From: Nitrososphaerota archaeon
GTDB lineage: Archaea; Thermoproteota; Nitrososphaeria; Nitrososphaerales; Gagatemarchaeaceae
Length of the DNA stretch: 64,000 nucleotides
Assembly (NCBI GenBank): GCA_027339745.1
Contig: DAHWNW010000003.1
Coordinates: 1-64,000, forward strand
Direction: 5' to 3'
This document shows, piece by piece, positions 52,555 to 63,405 of the stretch (position 1 is its first letter; every line of letters begins with the position of its first letter). A program made the position numbers and the translations under genes. A model generated the notes under the pieces. It did not search any database. It had not been told where the DNA came from and saw only the letters and a list, made by a program, of their open reading frames with translations.

Positions 52555-53411
52555 GACTCATCTTAGCAGGAAGGATGACTGGGAGAACCCGCGAGCCCAC
52601 CGCCTCGGCCGCGTTTCGCGGCCCCGCAAGCTCCTAAACGCGCCTGTCGGCCCGGTCTAATCACTTTTGGCTCAGTCAGAGTCTTCCCCTTTGGGTCGTC
52701 GAAGGTCGATCAACGACTCCCCTACGCGCCCCTGCAATATCGGTGGGAGACACACTTCCTCGAAGGAGCGCCTTGTTGTAACCACTATGGCGGCCTTGTT
52801 GTTCATCCTAGTCGCGAGCGTCCTTGGCCTCTTGGATGCGAGGTTGACATTTTCTCTGCCGTCGCCTCCGCTGTGAGGTTGACAGACGCGGTTGGGATGG
52901 GTCCCGTACACGTGAATAAGGCCCCTCCCTCGGGATGTACACGTCTGCCAAAGTGAAGGTGCTTATCCCGCCGCGCTTAGGGCGACTAGCTAGGATTTAC
53001 GTGTCGACATTCCCTTTAAGAGGAGCACCTTTGAATAGACTTCGTTATATCTGTACGCAACCTGAGCATGATTCCTCCGCTAATCCTTTCCTCTGGAAGG
53101 ATGATGAGTTTGGTTCGGTCGGGACTTTAGAGCTCTTTCTGGTTTCATGCGATGAACGCCGAAGATGTCTCAGTGCCGCTTGTAGGATGAGCGCGTTAAG
53201 GCGTTCGCTCATGTCCGCCAGTATCCTGGAGCCAGTCTTCGAGAGTCATCGGGTCATACTCGATCCCCTGACCCATTCATCAGCGAATGAGCCAGTTGAA
53301 GTCAAAGCGCGGCCGTTCGATGCGGTCCCCGTCGCGGGCTCAAGCCATTTCTGGGCATCGGAAAATCTCCTAGTTTCTACAGTACCGATGTAGACTCGTC
53401 TTCTGTCTCCC

Positions 53412-53436
53412 GATTCCCCAACAAAAGCGGGGAATC
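53412..53436. repeat. Perfect 8-bp hairpin
   Basis: GATTCCCC-AACAAAAGC-GGGGAATC forms a strong stem with a nine-base loop, about 120 nt upstream of the broken integrase gene. It may be a recombination or regulatory site of the element. Confidence 0.4.
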
Positions 53437-53460
53437 CTCTCGTATCACAGGGATAGCCCG

Positions 53461-53506
53461 GGTACGTTAGCTTCGCGTTGGAACGATTTAGCGCAGGTAC
53501 GTTAGC
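53461..53506. repeat. Two direct copies of GGTACGTTAGC
   Basis: The 11-mer occurs at 53461-53471 and 53496-53506, a period of 35 bases, just upstream of the integrase promoter. Spaced repeats next to an integrase gene can be arm-type binding sites. This is a positional guess. Confidence 0.35.
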
Positions 53507-53556
53507 CAAAGCGGGATACGTGCCTTGGCTTAAAAGCGAGGGGCGTGAAGTTCAGC

Positions 53557-54908
53557 ATGGTCCAGACAGGGACAAACCGGGAGCATGGGAGGTTCACCCC
53601 AGAGTGGGCCAGAGGAAGAAGCCATGGCTGCTGGTCGACCAGGTATGAGTCGTCCACACGAAGACCATCGATAGGGAATCCCTCCAAGAGTTCCGGACCG
53701 TGAGGGAGTGGATAGAGAGGAAGAGCGAGAACGGCAAGATGCCGGCCCTCTACCACATGGCAGCGTATCTCAGGTGGAGAGAGACGAAGGGACTCTCGGT
53801 CGACCCGGACCGGTGGGTCGAAGAGTGCAGGAACGGCACCAACAGGACCCTGGTAGAGCACCTGGAGCCGCTGGAACCGTGCGCCGAGAGTGAAATGTTC
53901 GATGGCGACGTGTTCTCCACGCGGCGCAAGTTCTACACCGATATCCGGAGTTTCTACTACAGGCACCTCGTCCCTCTTCCGCAGTCGAGGCTCGAGGTGG
54001 TCAGGAAGGCTGTGAAGGTGAAGGTGCAGGCCCAGGTCACGGCCACCGAGTTTCTGCATATGGCTCAGAGGGTCCTCGCGACAGAGATGCGTCCCCGGGA
54101 CAGGTCCATCATGATTTCGATGATCCAGGGGGGCATGGATGCCTCGACCCTGGCCGAGGCGTTCAACCACGTGGCGTTCCCCCAGCTCGCGAAACATTTC
54201 GGGACGCCCGACTGGAGCAGCTGGGAAGAGCGGAACGTCCCGGTCAGAGTCGACCTGGTCAGGCCGAAGACAGACTACCAGTTCTACACCTTCCAGGACG
54301 CAGACGCCATAGTCGCGCTCAGGGACTACCTCAACGTCAGGAAATCGGTGTTCGGACCCTTGGCGGTTCGACCCTCCGGCAACCCCCAGGTCATGGACAC
54401 TTCCGACCCCATCTACGTCACGGAATATGCGGAACAGATAGACGCCAAGTACGTCAGCAGGATGTTCTACGAGTACGGCGTGAAAGCGGGAGTCAACGTC
54501 GTCCCCGGCGAGAGGCTCCCAGCATACAGGGGGGCCTCCAGGCGCTACCCCTCCCATTCGCACGAGGTGAGGGACACCCTGGTCACCCTGGCGAGGCGCG
54601 CCGGGGTGGAGCTCCCGGTCGCCAACTACTTCGTGGGCCACTCCATTGACAAGTACAAGTATGACAAGTCGCCCTGGGACGACCCGGAGCACTTCAGGGA
54701 GCAGCACATGCTCCTCGCCCCGTACCTGAACGTGATCTCTCAGAAAGAGACCCTAGCGAGAGAGAAGACCGAACGCGGAATCGGCAGCAGTATGAGGGTG
54801 GTCGAGGAGGAGAACAGGGAGCTGGAGGCGAGGGTCCTCCAGGCCGACGACGACAGGAAGAGGCTAGCTGACCTCTATGCTGAGCTCAGGCGCAGGGGGG
54901 TCATCTGA
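53557..54908 (+). pseudogene. Tyrosine recombinase-like gene with a 5' frameshift
   Basis: The main ORF (GTG 53700 to 54908, 402 aa) is a divergent tyrosine recombinase. RYPSHSHEVRDTLV matches the HxxR box, YFVGHSIDKYKYDKSPWDDPEHF covers the later His and candidate Tyr, and a coiled-coil tail follows. The natural start seems to be ATG 53557, about 24 nt after a TATA-like TTAAAAG. That frame (MVQTGTNREHGRFTPEWARG) ends at TGA 53701, while the catalytic frame is open only from 53649. One indel near 53650 would join them. It is probably inactive unless the GTG start suffices or the indel is a sequence error. Confidence 0.65.
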
Positions 54909-54979
54909 CTGCTGGTGTGGACCACTCCACAGTAGAAACGCCTCAAGGTATAACGAACAGTAAAGGAGGAGCCTAAACG

Positions 54980-56130
54980 ATGGTCTACCAGTCGAAGTGG
55001 AAGCCCGAGGAAAGTCCGGATCGTGATGGAGTCCATCAACATCTCCATCTCGATGTCTGAGCTCTGCAGGAGGTACGTAGTCCCGAACACCTTCTACGCG
55101 TGGAAGGAGAAGTTCCTGGAAGCAGGGAAGATGGGTCTCTCTGGGGGACTCAGGAAGAACGGTCATGCCAGCAAGGAGCTCGAGCACGAGAAGGAGAGGC
55201 TGAAGACCCTGATCGGGGAGCTGACGATAGCCAACGATTCTCAAAAAAGCGCTGGAAGGGGGGAGAAGATGACAGCCATCAGGCTGATGCTCGAGAAGGA
55301 GATGAGCCTCAGGAGGACCCTCCGATACTCTGGCATGTCGAGCTGCTCGTACTACTACAGGCCGGTACCGCGCATTATCCAGCCTGACCCTGCACTCGTT
55401 GGGAAGGTCGAAGAGCTCACCGTGGAGAGGCCCTTCTAAGGCACCAGGAGGATGGCAGCTCAGCTCACCAGAGAGCTGCATGTCTCGGTGAACCGAAAGA
55501 GGGTCCAAAGGGTCTTCCACATGCTGAACTGGAATGAACCCGCCAAGGCGAAGAACCCGATCCTCAGGTCCTCCGTAAAGGTCGTCAGGGCGTCCAGGCC
55601 GTACCAATTCTGGCAGACAGACCTCACCTACATCTGGTGTGGCGACCAAGATAGGTGGTCCTACCTCTTCAACGTGTTGGACGTCTTCCATCGCGAGTGG
55701 CTCGGCTACGCCTTCGAGAGGTCTGCGGTGAAGGAGCATGCGATAATGTCGGTCAACAACGCTCTCGCTTCTCACGACGAAGCTGTGCCAGGCGGGCTGA
55801 CCCTCAGGTGTGACAACGGGCCGCAGTACACCTCTCGCGCGTTCAAAGACTCGATGGACGCCCTCGGCCTCAGGGCGGAGCACATCCTCTACCACACCCC
55901 TGAACAGAACGGGTACATCGAGTCCTTCCATAAAGACCTTGAAGAAGGAATACATCTGGACCAGAGACTTCCAGAGCCACCGGGAGGCAGAGATCGCAAT
56001 CGCCGAAGCGTTCGAGGACTACAACCATCGGGGGATTCATTCGTCGCTGGGGTACCTCACGCCGTCAGAGTACCTGGACGCGTGGAAGCAGGGTAACGTC
56101 ATTCTGGAGGAGGCGAAGGTGAGCAGTTGA
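54980..56130 (+). pseudogene. Dead IS3-family transposase
   Basis: A single-ORF IS3-type transposase can be rebuilt from three frames: N-terminal helix-turn-helix (VRIVMESINISISMSELCRRY), HTH_21-like middle, and rve catalytic core with WQTDLTYIW, LRCDNGPQYTS and NGYIESFHK (the DDE residues). Three lesions are visible: a frameshift near 55010, an in-frame TAA at 55437-55439 in RPF*GTRR (normally RPFYGTRR), and a frameshift near 55932 before TLKKEYIWTRDF. Terminal inverted repeats were not identified. Confidence 0.85.
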
Positions 56131-56573
56131 CGGCGGAAACTATGAGGCTTGAGGGCCCAGAAACGCATAAGGGACGGGTCCACTCCAATCGTGGTCTGGG
56201 GATTCAAGAGGTAATTCCGGCTGAGGAGGAAGTATGCCGGCCTCTTCATCCGCGCGAAGAGCCTCAAGTCCTCTTGTCCTCGGGGAACTTCAACAGGATC
56301 CTCCGCCATTTTGAGGTCATCGACGAGGGGAGCGGCCGCTCCCCCAGGATGGCCTTCTACCAGATAGCGGACAACGAGGACAACCTGCGTAGGTGGGAGC
56401 GGAAGCTATGCGACGAGTGGAGGTTGGTGGCGAGGATCGAAGAGGGAAACAGGGTCTACTGTCGTAAGACTGAACTCGGGGAGAACCTGCACAGGATTCT
56501 GGAGAGCCACGAGTACGTCGGCCGTCTCTTCGAGGAACTCATCAGGGACAGATTGGCTCCTGGGAACTGGTAA
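56127..56573 (+). CDS. Winged-helix-like DNA-binding protein, N-terminus uncertain
   Basis: The reliable part is FNRILRHFEVIDEGSGRSPRMAFYQIADNEDNLRRWERKLCDEWRLV followed by GNRVYCRKTELGENLHRILESHEYV. A late KTELG segment and helix are typical of archaeal winged-helix regulators. The first 45 codons overlap the IS3 remnant and look unnatural. Another frame just upstream reads LRRKYAGLFIRAKSLK, a possible displaced N-terminus. The gene is therefore probably truncated or frameshifted. Confidence 0.4.
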   Translation: MTAETMRLEGPETHKGRVHSNRGLGIQEVIPAEEEVCRPLHPREEPQVLLSSGNFNRILRHFEVIDEGSGRSPRMAFYQIADNEDNLRRWERKLCDEWRLVARIEEGNRVYCRKTELGENLHRILESHEYVGRLFEELIRDRLAPGNW

Positions 56574-56625
56574 TCGCTTCACGCCCAGTCGGCGGAGTGC
56601 ATATCGGGTTGGATGGTTCCCGGCC

Positions 56626-57075
56626 TCATCCCTTGATTTTCTCCAAAACCATCGATGGGCAGACCTTCCGGACCCCTTCTATCCTTCCTATCTTGTTCAT
56701 GAGGACGTGCGAAAGGCGTGCGCTGTCTTCGCACCAGACCTCGATCATTATCATGTGATCTCCGCTGGTCAGGGCAAGGTACCTGACTTCAGGGAGCGCC
56801 TTCAGCTTCTCTGCGATTTCAAGCAGATGGATCGGGTCACCGTCGACTCCGACCAGCGCCGTGCTCTTCATCCCTAGCTTGTCAGGGTCTACAGAGACAG
56901 AGAACCTTGTTATCACCCCCTGCTCCCTGAGCTTAAGAATCTTCTTCCTCACCGTAGACTCGTCGATGCCAGTCTTGCGAGATATCTCGGCGTATGACAG
57001 GTTGCCATCTTCCTGCAGCAGATGGACTATGCGTAAATCGGAATCTTTCAGCAAGGAAGTTTCCTGCCATAGCAT
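56626..57075 (-). CDS. Lrp/AsnC-family transcriptional regulator
   Basis: The 149-aa regulator has an N-terminal helix-turn-helix (LRIVHLLQEDGNLSYAEISRKTGIDESTVRKKILKLREQGVITRF) and a RAM effector domain (TALVGVDGD to the end). It is divergent from katG with 70 bases between the starts, so it may regulate katG, itself, or both. The effector cannot be predicted. Confidence 0.92.
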   Translation of the reverse strand: MLWQETSLLKDSDLRIVHLLQEDGNLSYAEISRKTGIDESTVRKKILKLREQGVITRFSVSVDPDKLGMKSTALVGVDGDPIHLLEIAEKLKALPEVRYLALTSGDHMIMIEVWCEDSARLSHVLMNKIGRIEGVRKVCPSMVLEKIKG

Positions 57076-57085
57076 CTTTATTTGA

Positions 57086-59299
<2,214 letters not shown>

Positions 59300-59335
59300 C
59301 CAGCGCCTGCACCTTTGGCTTGGCTTGAGAGAAGC

Positions 59336-59518
59336 ATGAAGTGCTACTATTGCGACCAAGACTCTAGGGGCATCTGTAAGGAATGCGGTCGCGCCAGCTG
59401 CAAAGAGCATGCAACGACAACCGTTCATCACCTGCACATGACAACCGGATTCAAGTTTGTCTGTAATGTGTGCATCGCGGCATACAAGACTCCGGGGGAT
59501 ACGGTTCCGTCGAAGTGA
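59336..59518 (+). CDS. Small Cys/His zinc-binding protein (DUF2180-like)
   Basis: The 60-aa product has CYYCDQDSRGICKECGRASCKEHA, followed by HHLHM and CNVC. The spacing of Cys and His resembles DUF2180/B-box-type zinc fingers of archaea. I start at ATG 59336, since GAGAGAAG lies just before it; the track ORF begins seven codons earlier. It follows katG by 36 bases and may be co-transcribed. Confidence 0.65.
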   Translation: MKCYYCDQDSRGICKECGRASCKEHATTTVHHLHMTTGFKFVCNVCIAAYKTPGDTVPSK

Positions 59519-60025
59519 ACTGTGCCGGCCTATCCCACACAGTGCGCACTTGTTGTGTTAGACGTCAGAGAGCGGCTCGCGAATCAGGCAGGGCGCGTTA
59601 TTTAGGGCGGCGGACGTTTACCTGATGCTGGACTTCGTGGTCGTCGTAACAACGGTCACGATGCGCGCCTGGGCCCCGGGCCGACGCCGTTTGATTGACC
59701 CGACACCATTTCACGGAAGCGTGAGTTCGTTTCGCCTGCATTCACCCTAGTGCACATGCTGTAGAACTACCCGCCTTGGTCTTCACGGCACGTCAGTCAA
59801 ATGTGGCTCGGTCGGAGAATCGGGTGCAACCTGTCTGAGGGCTGTACGTAATTCCATCTCATCTCGACAGGGTTGCCAAATCCACCTGATTCCTGACCGT
59901 AATCCCCATCCCCCTGATTCGTCAGTGTGTACCCAACTAACCAGAGGCATGGGGATGGAGCTGTATCGGGCTCCGAAGGGTCCTCCCAGAGGAGAGCAAA
60001 GGGAGGAAGGGACAAGAAACGTAAA
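59519..60025. other. 500-base stretch without a convincing gene
   Basis: The only candidate is a 41-aa plus frame starting at ATG near 59624 (MLDFVVVVTTVTMRAW), preceded by a TATA-like TTATTTAG. It has no recognisable domain. The left end of the following transposon must lie within or just after this stretch, but no terminal repeat was found. Confidence 0.35.
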
Positions 60026-61150
60026 CCGATAAGGGAAGAATCTTTTCCAGCGGAGCTGTCTTCCAAAAGAACGACTTCACGTACATAGACCGAATCGTAG
60101 ACCCGTTCAGGAAGGAGAGGGCGGGACCGAAGGGGTACCCTCCAAACGCGATGTTCATGGCCCTCCTCCTGATGTACCTGAAGGAGCTCAGGAGCGTCCT
60201 GGGCCTGATAGGCTTCATGAGTTCGAACCCGGAGTGGCTCAGGACGCTGGGCCTGAAGAGGAGGGTCAACGGGGTCGAGGTCTACTCTGTGCCTGACAGG
60301 ACCAGGTTCTACAGACTCGCCCGAAGGATCGGCATCGACGGGATGATGCGAATCATCTCCGTCATGGTGGTCAGGCTGATGCAGAGAGGGGTCAAAGCGA
60401 GGAGCGTCTCGTTGGATGCCATCATAATCTCAGCATGGTTCAAAGACTGCAGGATCAGGAATGACGAGCAGCATCTGAAGAGGTGCAGGCACGAGAAGAC
60501 GAAGGACAGGGACGCGTCCTGGGGGTACGACCTCCATCGGGACAAGTACGTCTACGGCTACAAGATCCACGTGTTGCTGGACTCGAAGACAGCCCTCCCC
60601 ATTGCGCTCACAGTCACAGCGTCGGGATACGGGGAGAACAGGACGGTGCCATGGTTCGTCTCGATGCTCCTGGTGCTGGGCGTCAGGGTGAGGAAGTTCT
60701 TCGCTGACATGGGGTACGACAGCAACCGGACCAGGCTCCTGATCGCCCAGAAGCTGAGGGCGACCCCGTTCATCTCCCTGCTGGCAAGGAACGCGAAGGG
60801 CTCCACCCCCGAGGAGAAGACCGAGGTCCTCCAGACCCAGGTGGAGGAGTTCTCCATCCTCCTCTCTGACGTCTTCAACACCGATGCTACGAACGCCCCG
60901 CGCCTGATGTTCGTCTTCAAGGGGGCTCTCTACTACCTCTACACCTTCACGGACGACCCGACGTTCTGGGAGCTGTACAACCTCCTGCTCGAGTTCACCA
61001 GGAAGAGCGCCGGCGAGATCACTGACCTGCTGGGGAGGAGTGACGTGGAGCCCGAGGTCATCCACGAGACCATCGAGGCGATCTCCAAGCTCCCCAAGGA
61101 CGCCTTCATGCCATTCATCAACAGGAGGCGTCTCTTCTCTGTCGCTGGAT
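60026..61150 (+). pseudogene. IS4/IS5-type DDE transposase, ends damaged
   Basis: The frame opened by a stop at about 60023 contains FTYIDRIVDPFRKERAGPKGYPPNAMFMALLLMYLKEL, a natural transposase N-terminus, but has no ATG/GTG/TTG before ATG 60151. Catalytic segments are SLDAIIISAWFKD (first Asp) and FFADMGYDSNRTR (second Asp), with YGYKIHVLLDSKT between. The expected YREK-type Glu region is not clear. After about 61130 the frame runs into unrelated sequence belonging to another gene in a different frame. Confidence 0.7.
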
Positions 61151-61151
61151 T

Positions 61152-61603
61152 CAATGGGATACCTGTGGCACGCAATAAACGGTGCGACATACGGAATAGC
61201 CTATACCCTTCTTTTTGGAAGCGGCTCCTGGCTGCTCGCCTTCGGATGGGGCACCTTCGTCTGGTCCGTCATGATGGCGTCTATGCCAAAGATGATGCCG
61301 ATGGTGAAGCTTTCCTATCCGAAGTTCATGGTCATACCCCTGATTGCACACTTGGCGATGGCCATGCCGATTAGCTATTTCGCCCTAAGCTATGTCACGC
61401 CCGGAGCGTCGGCGACGAGCCTGCTCGGAGCTTCGCTCAACCACAAACACAACCGTAGCAATCAAAATCCCACGGAAGATGCACTACCTCAATTGAACGC
61501 CTTCGCTATCAAGCTAAGGAAACTTGTGCATCTCTGGTTTCTCGCTAACTTCCTCTCCTTTGTGAACCTTCATGTGCTTGTAAGCTTTGGCGCAGCGCTC
61601 TGA
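61152..61603 (+). pseudogene. C-terminal fragment of a membrane protein cut by the transposon
   Basis: A frame different from the transposase reads MGYLWHAINGATYGIAYTLLF, then two or three more membrane helices (WLLAFGWGTFVWSVMMAS, FMVIPLIAHLAMAMPISYFAL). This looks like the end of a polytopic protein. No matching N-terminal part is visible left of the transposon. The frame also runs past the expected end into the antisense AsnC gene, so the natural stop may be gone as well. Confidence 0.5.
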
Positions 61604-62017
61604 GTTGAAGTAGTACCTGCCTCCGTCGATGTACTCCACGTACGGTTTGCCGACAATGGGAGTGTGGCAGAACTCGCACTTGAACTGGACCATCATGTAA
61701 GAATCCACCGTCGCCCCGTACTCCTCCTTCGCGGTCTTGGTTATGACGAGGCTCGAGTAGCCGGTAATCCACTTCACCTCCGAGAGCTTCTTCGAAACCA
61801 ACTGTCCCAGTTCGTCCGGGTCCCTCGTTTCGACCTTGAGGACCAGAGAGTGAGCGCCCGTCGTCATGTAAGTCTCCCTTACCTCCTTCATCGAGTTCAG
61901 CTTGCTCACCGCTTCATCGATGCTTGTCGGATCCAGCTGTAGAAGGACGAGGCCCCTGACCTTCCCGAATATCTTGTCAGGGTCAACTATGAGGGTGAAT
62001 TTTTTTATCACGCCCAA
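61514..62017 (-). CDS. AsnC/Lrp-type regulator with C-terminal TRASH zinc domain
   Basis: The RAM effector domain (VRGLVLLQLDPTSIDEAVSKLNSMKEVRETYMTTGAHSLVLKVET) is followed by a TRASH domain, CEFCHTPIVGKPYVEYIDGGRYYFNSERCAKAYKH, often a metal sensor. The helix-turn-helix GVSLPTVRTRVHRLTEL lies in frame upstream of the TTG at 62017. The open frame runs to about 62118 without ATG, GTG or TTG before the helix, and the first helices of the domain look absent. The gene may therefore be N-terminally damaged or begin at a CTG near 62105. Confidence 0.8.
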   Translation of the reverse strand: MGVIKKFTLIVDPDKIFGKVRGLVLLQLDPTSIDEAVSKLNSMKEVRETYMTTGAHSLVLKVETRDPDELGQLVSKKLSEVKWITGYSSLVITKTAKEEYGATVDSYMMVQFKCEFCHTPIVGKPYVEYIDGGRYYFNSERCAKAYKHMKVHKGEEVSEKPEMHKFP

Positions 62018-62133
62018 CTCCGTCAGGCGATGAACCCTAGTTCTGACGGTAGGGAGGCTGACCCCATTCCCCGCACAGAATGGGTTGAGGAACCCCTTCC
62101 TCAGCGTTGCGCTAAATCGTGCTGAGAGTTAGA

Positions 62134-62207
62134 TAGCCCGGCTAGGATTCGAACCTAGGTCGAAGGCTCCAAAGGCCTCCATCCTTGACCAACTAGACGA
62201 CCGGGCT
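62134..62207 (-). tRNA. tRNA-Gln(TTG)
   Basis: Acceptor stem AGCCCGG/CCGGGCT, discriminator A, anticodon arm GAGGC-CTTTGGA-GCCTT (anticodon TTG), and T-arm with loop TTCGAAT. Length 74 nt with no intron, in contrast to the other three tRNA genes here. Confidence 0.93.
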
Positions 62208-62235
62208 GCGGATGAACGCACGCCGCCGTGGTGAT

Positions 62236-63300
62236 TTAGGCTTGTTTGGCAGCCTTCTCTATCTCCATTGCTATCTTGGGGACTGGATCCTCCATCGAAT
62301 CCAACACCAGTCTCGCTCTCTTGGCCAATCTGATCTTAGACGGACCGGAAAGAAGGCGCCTGGCCTCTGAGAGCACACTCAGGACGGTGCTTGCCTTCAC
62401 CAGGAGGCCGACCTTCGCGAGGTACCTGTCGGTATATAGCGGCCCCTGGAACGCTGAGATGGTCGGGACTCCCATCAGTGCAGCCTCTGCGTTCATCGTC
62501 CCACCCATCCCGATGAACAAGTCCGTGGCTGCCAGCAGGTCATGTCCTCCTACCACCTCCTCAGGAACAATGACCTTTGACCCGAACTTGCCCTTCACTT
62601 CTTCAACCTGATAGTCATACCTGCAGAGCGCAACTATGTTGGCATGAGGGTATCCCTCGACCAACGAAGCGAGCACCCTGTCAGACCACCCCAGGTCTGC
62701 CCCGGCGAGATATGGTGCGTCGCTCTCCTGCACTCTTACCGTGATTGTGTCCTTAGAACTGTCCAGCTGAGGGACCGGGCCTGGGATGGGGGGCCTCTTC
62801 AGCCAAGCCGCAGGGTCCAGCGCTCTGTAGGTTGTCACCTGGTCCTTCCGGACCCCGAAGTGAGCCCAAGCGCGGTAAGGTATGACCCAAGGACACATGA
62901 GGTGGTGGCTCAAAGGGAGGGAAAGCCTCCCCGCCACTTCTGAGTGAGGTGAGTCGTTCACCGCCAAGTGCCGAATCCCGAGCCCATAGGCGACCCTGGC
63001 GCACACGGCCGACGCTGTGGAGATGGCGACCTGTGGCCCAAACCGCTTGACCAATGGTATCATCTCCTCCTGGCGCCTGGTGGCCGCGAGAAGCTGTTCC
63101 TCTCTGCCCCTGTGCCCTCTCTCGCCTACGAAGGTCAGCTCTAGCCGCGCCCGGTCTGCTAGAGGAGCCACCTCCCTGTAATTGCGGGAAGTGACAATGA
63201 CCTCGGCCCCTCTGGTCCTGAGCTCGTTGACGACAGGCCCGAAGAATAGGACCTGTTTCGGTGTCAGTACGTCGAACCAGACTCTCATCACGGGCCTCAC
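62236..63300 (-). CDS. DUF354 family protein (glycosyltransferase-like)
   Basis: The 354-aa product begins MRVWFDVLTPKQVLFFGPVVNELRTRGAEVIVTSRNYREV, the DUF354 signature, and later has DLFIGMGGTMNAEAALMGVPTISAFQGPLYTDRYLAKVGLL, a nucleotide-sugar-binding-type region of GT-B proteins. A role in surface or lipid glycosylation is likely but the substrate is unknown. GTG 63300 is 25 nt from a TATA-like ATTAGTATA (63321-63330); ATG 63288 is the alternative start. Confidence 0.85.
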   Translation of the reverse strand: MRPVMRVWFDVLTPKQVLFFGPVVNELRTRGAEVIVTSRNYREVAPLADRARLELTFVGERGHRGREEQLLAATRRQEEMIPLVKRFGPQVAISTASAVCARVAYGLGIRHLAVNDSPHSEVAGRLSLPLSHHLMCPWVIPYRAWAHFGVRKDQVTTYRALDPAAWLKRPPIPGPVPQLDSSKDTITVRVQESDAPYLAGADLGWSDRVLASLVEGYPHANIVALCRYDYQVEEVKGKFGSKVIVPEEVVGGHDLLAATDLFIGMGGTMNAEAALMGVPTISAFQGPLYTDRYLAKVGLLVKASTVLSVLSEARRLLSGPSKIRLAKRARLVLDSMEDPVPKIAMEIEKAAKQA

Positions 63301-63405
63301 GATTACCGACCAGGCTGGTGTATACTAATCCGTTTGCCTCTGTTTCAACGTAAGGCCTTCCTTTCAAAGTATAATACCGAACTGTTGCTTAGCCAATAGG
63401 AGCCT

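Larger units (their letters stand above)
52555..53556. other. 1-kb stretch without a convincing gene
   Basis: Several ORFs run through (for example 52667-52876 plus, 52935-53393 plus, 53246-53509 minus), but none has a promoter at the usual spacing, a family match, or a clear start. It lies at the edge of an accessory island and probably contains decayed genes. Recognisable parts are an 8-bp hairpin at 53412-53436 and a direct repeat at 53461-53506. Confidence 0.4.

Noticed and set aside
52935-53393. 152-aa plus ORF in the 1-kb gap
   Set aside because: No promoter at the expected spacing, no motif, and the opposite strand also has an open frame; not supportable as a gene.
53502-54707. 401-aa minus ORF opposite the second integrase
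   Set aside because: His/Val/Pro-rich shadow translation without domains; the plus strand has recombinase motifs.
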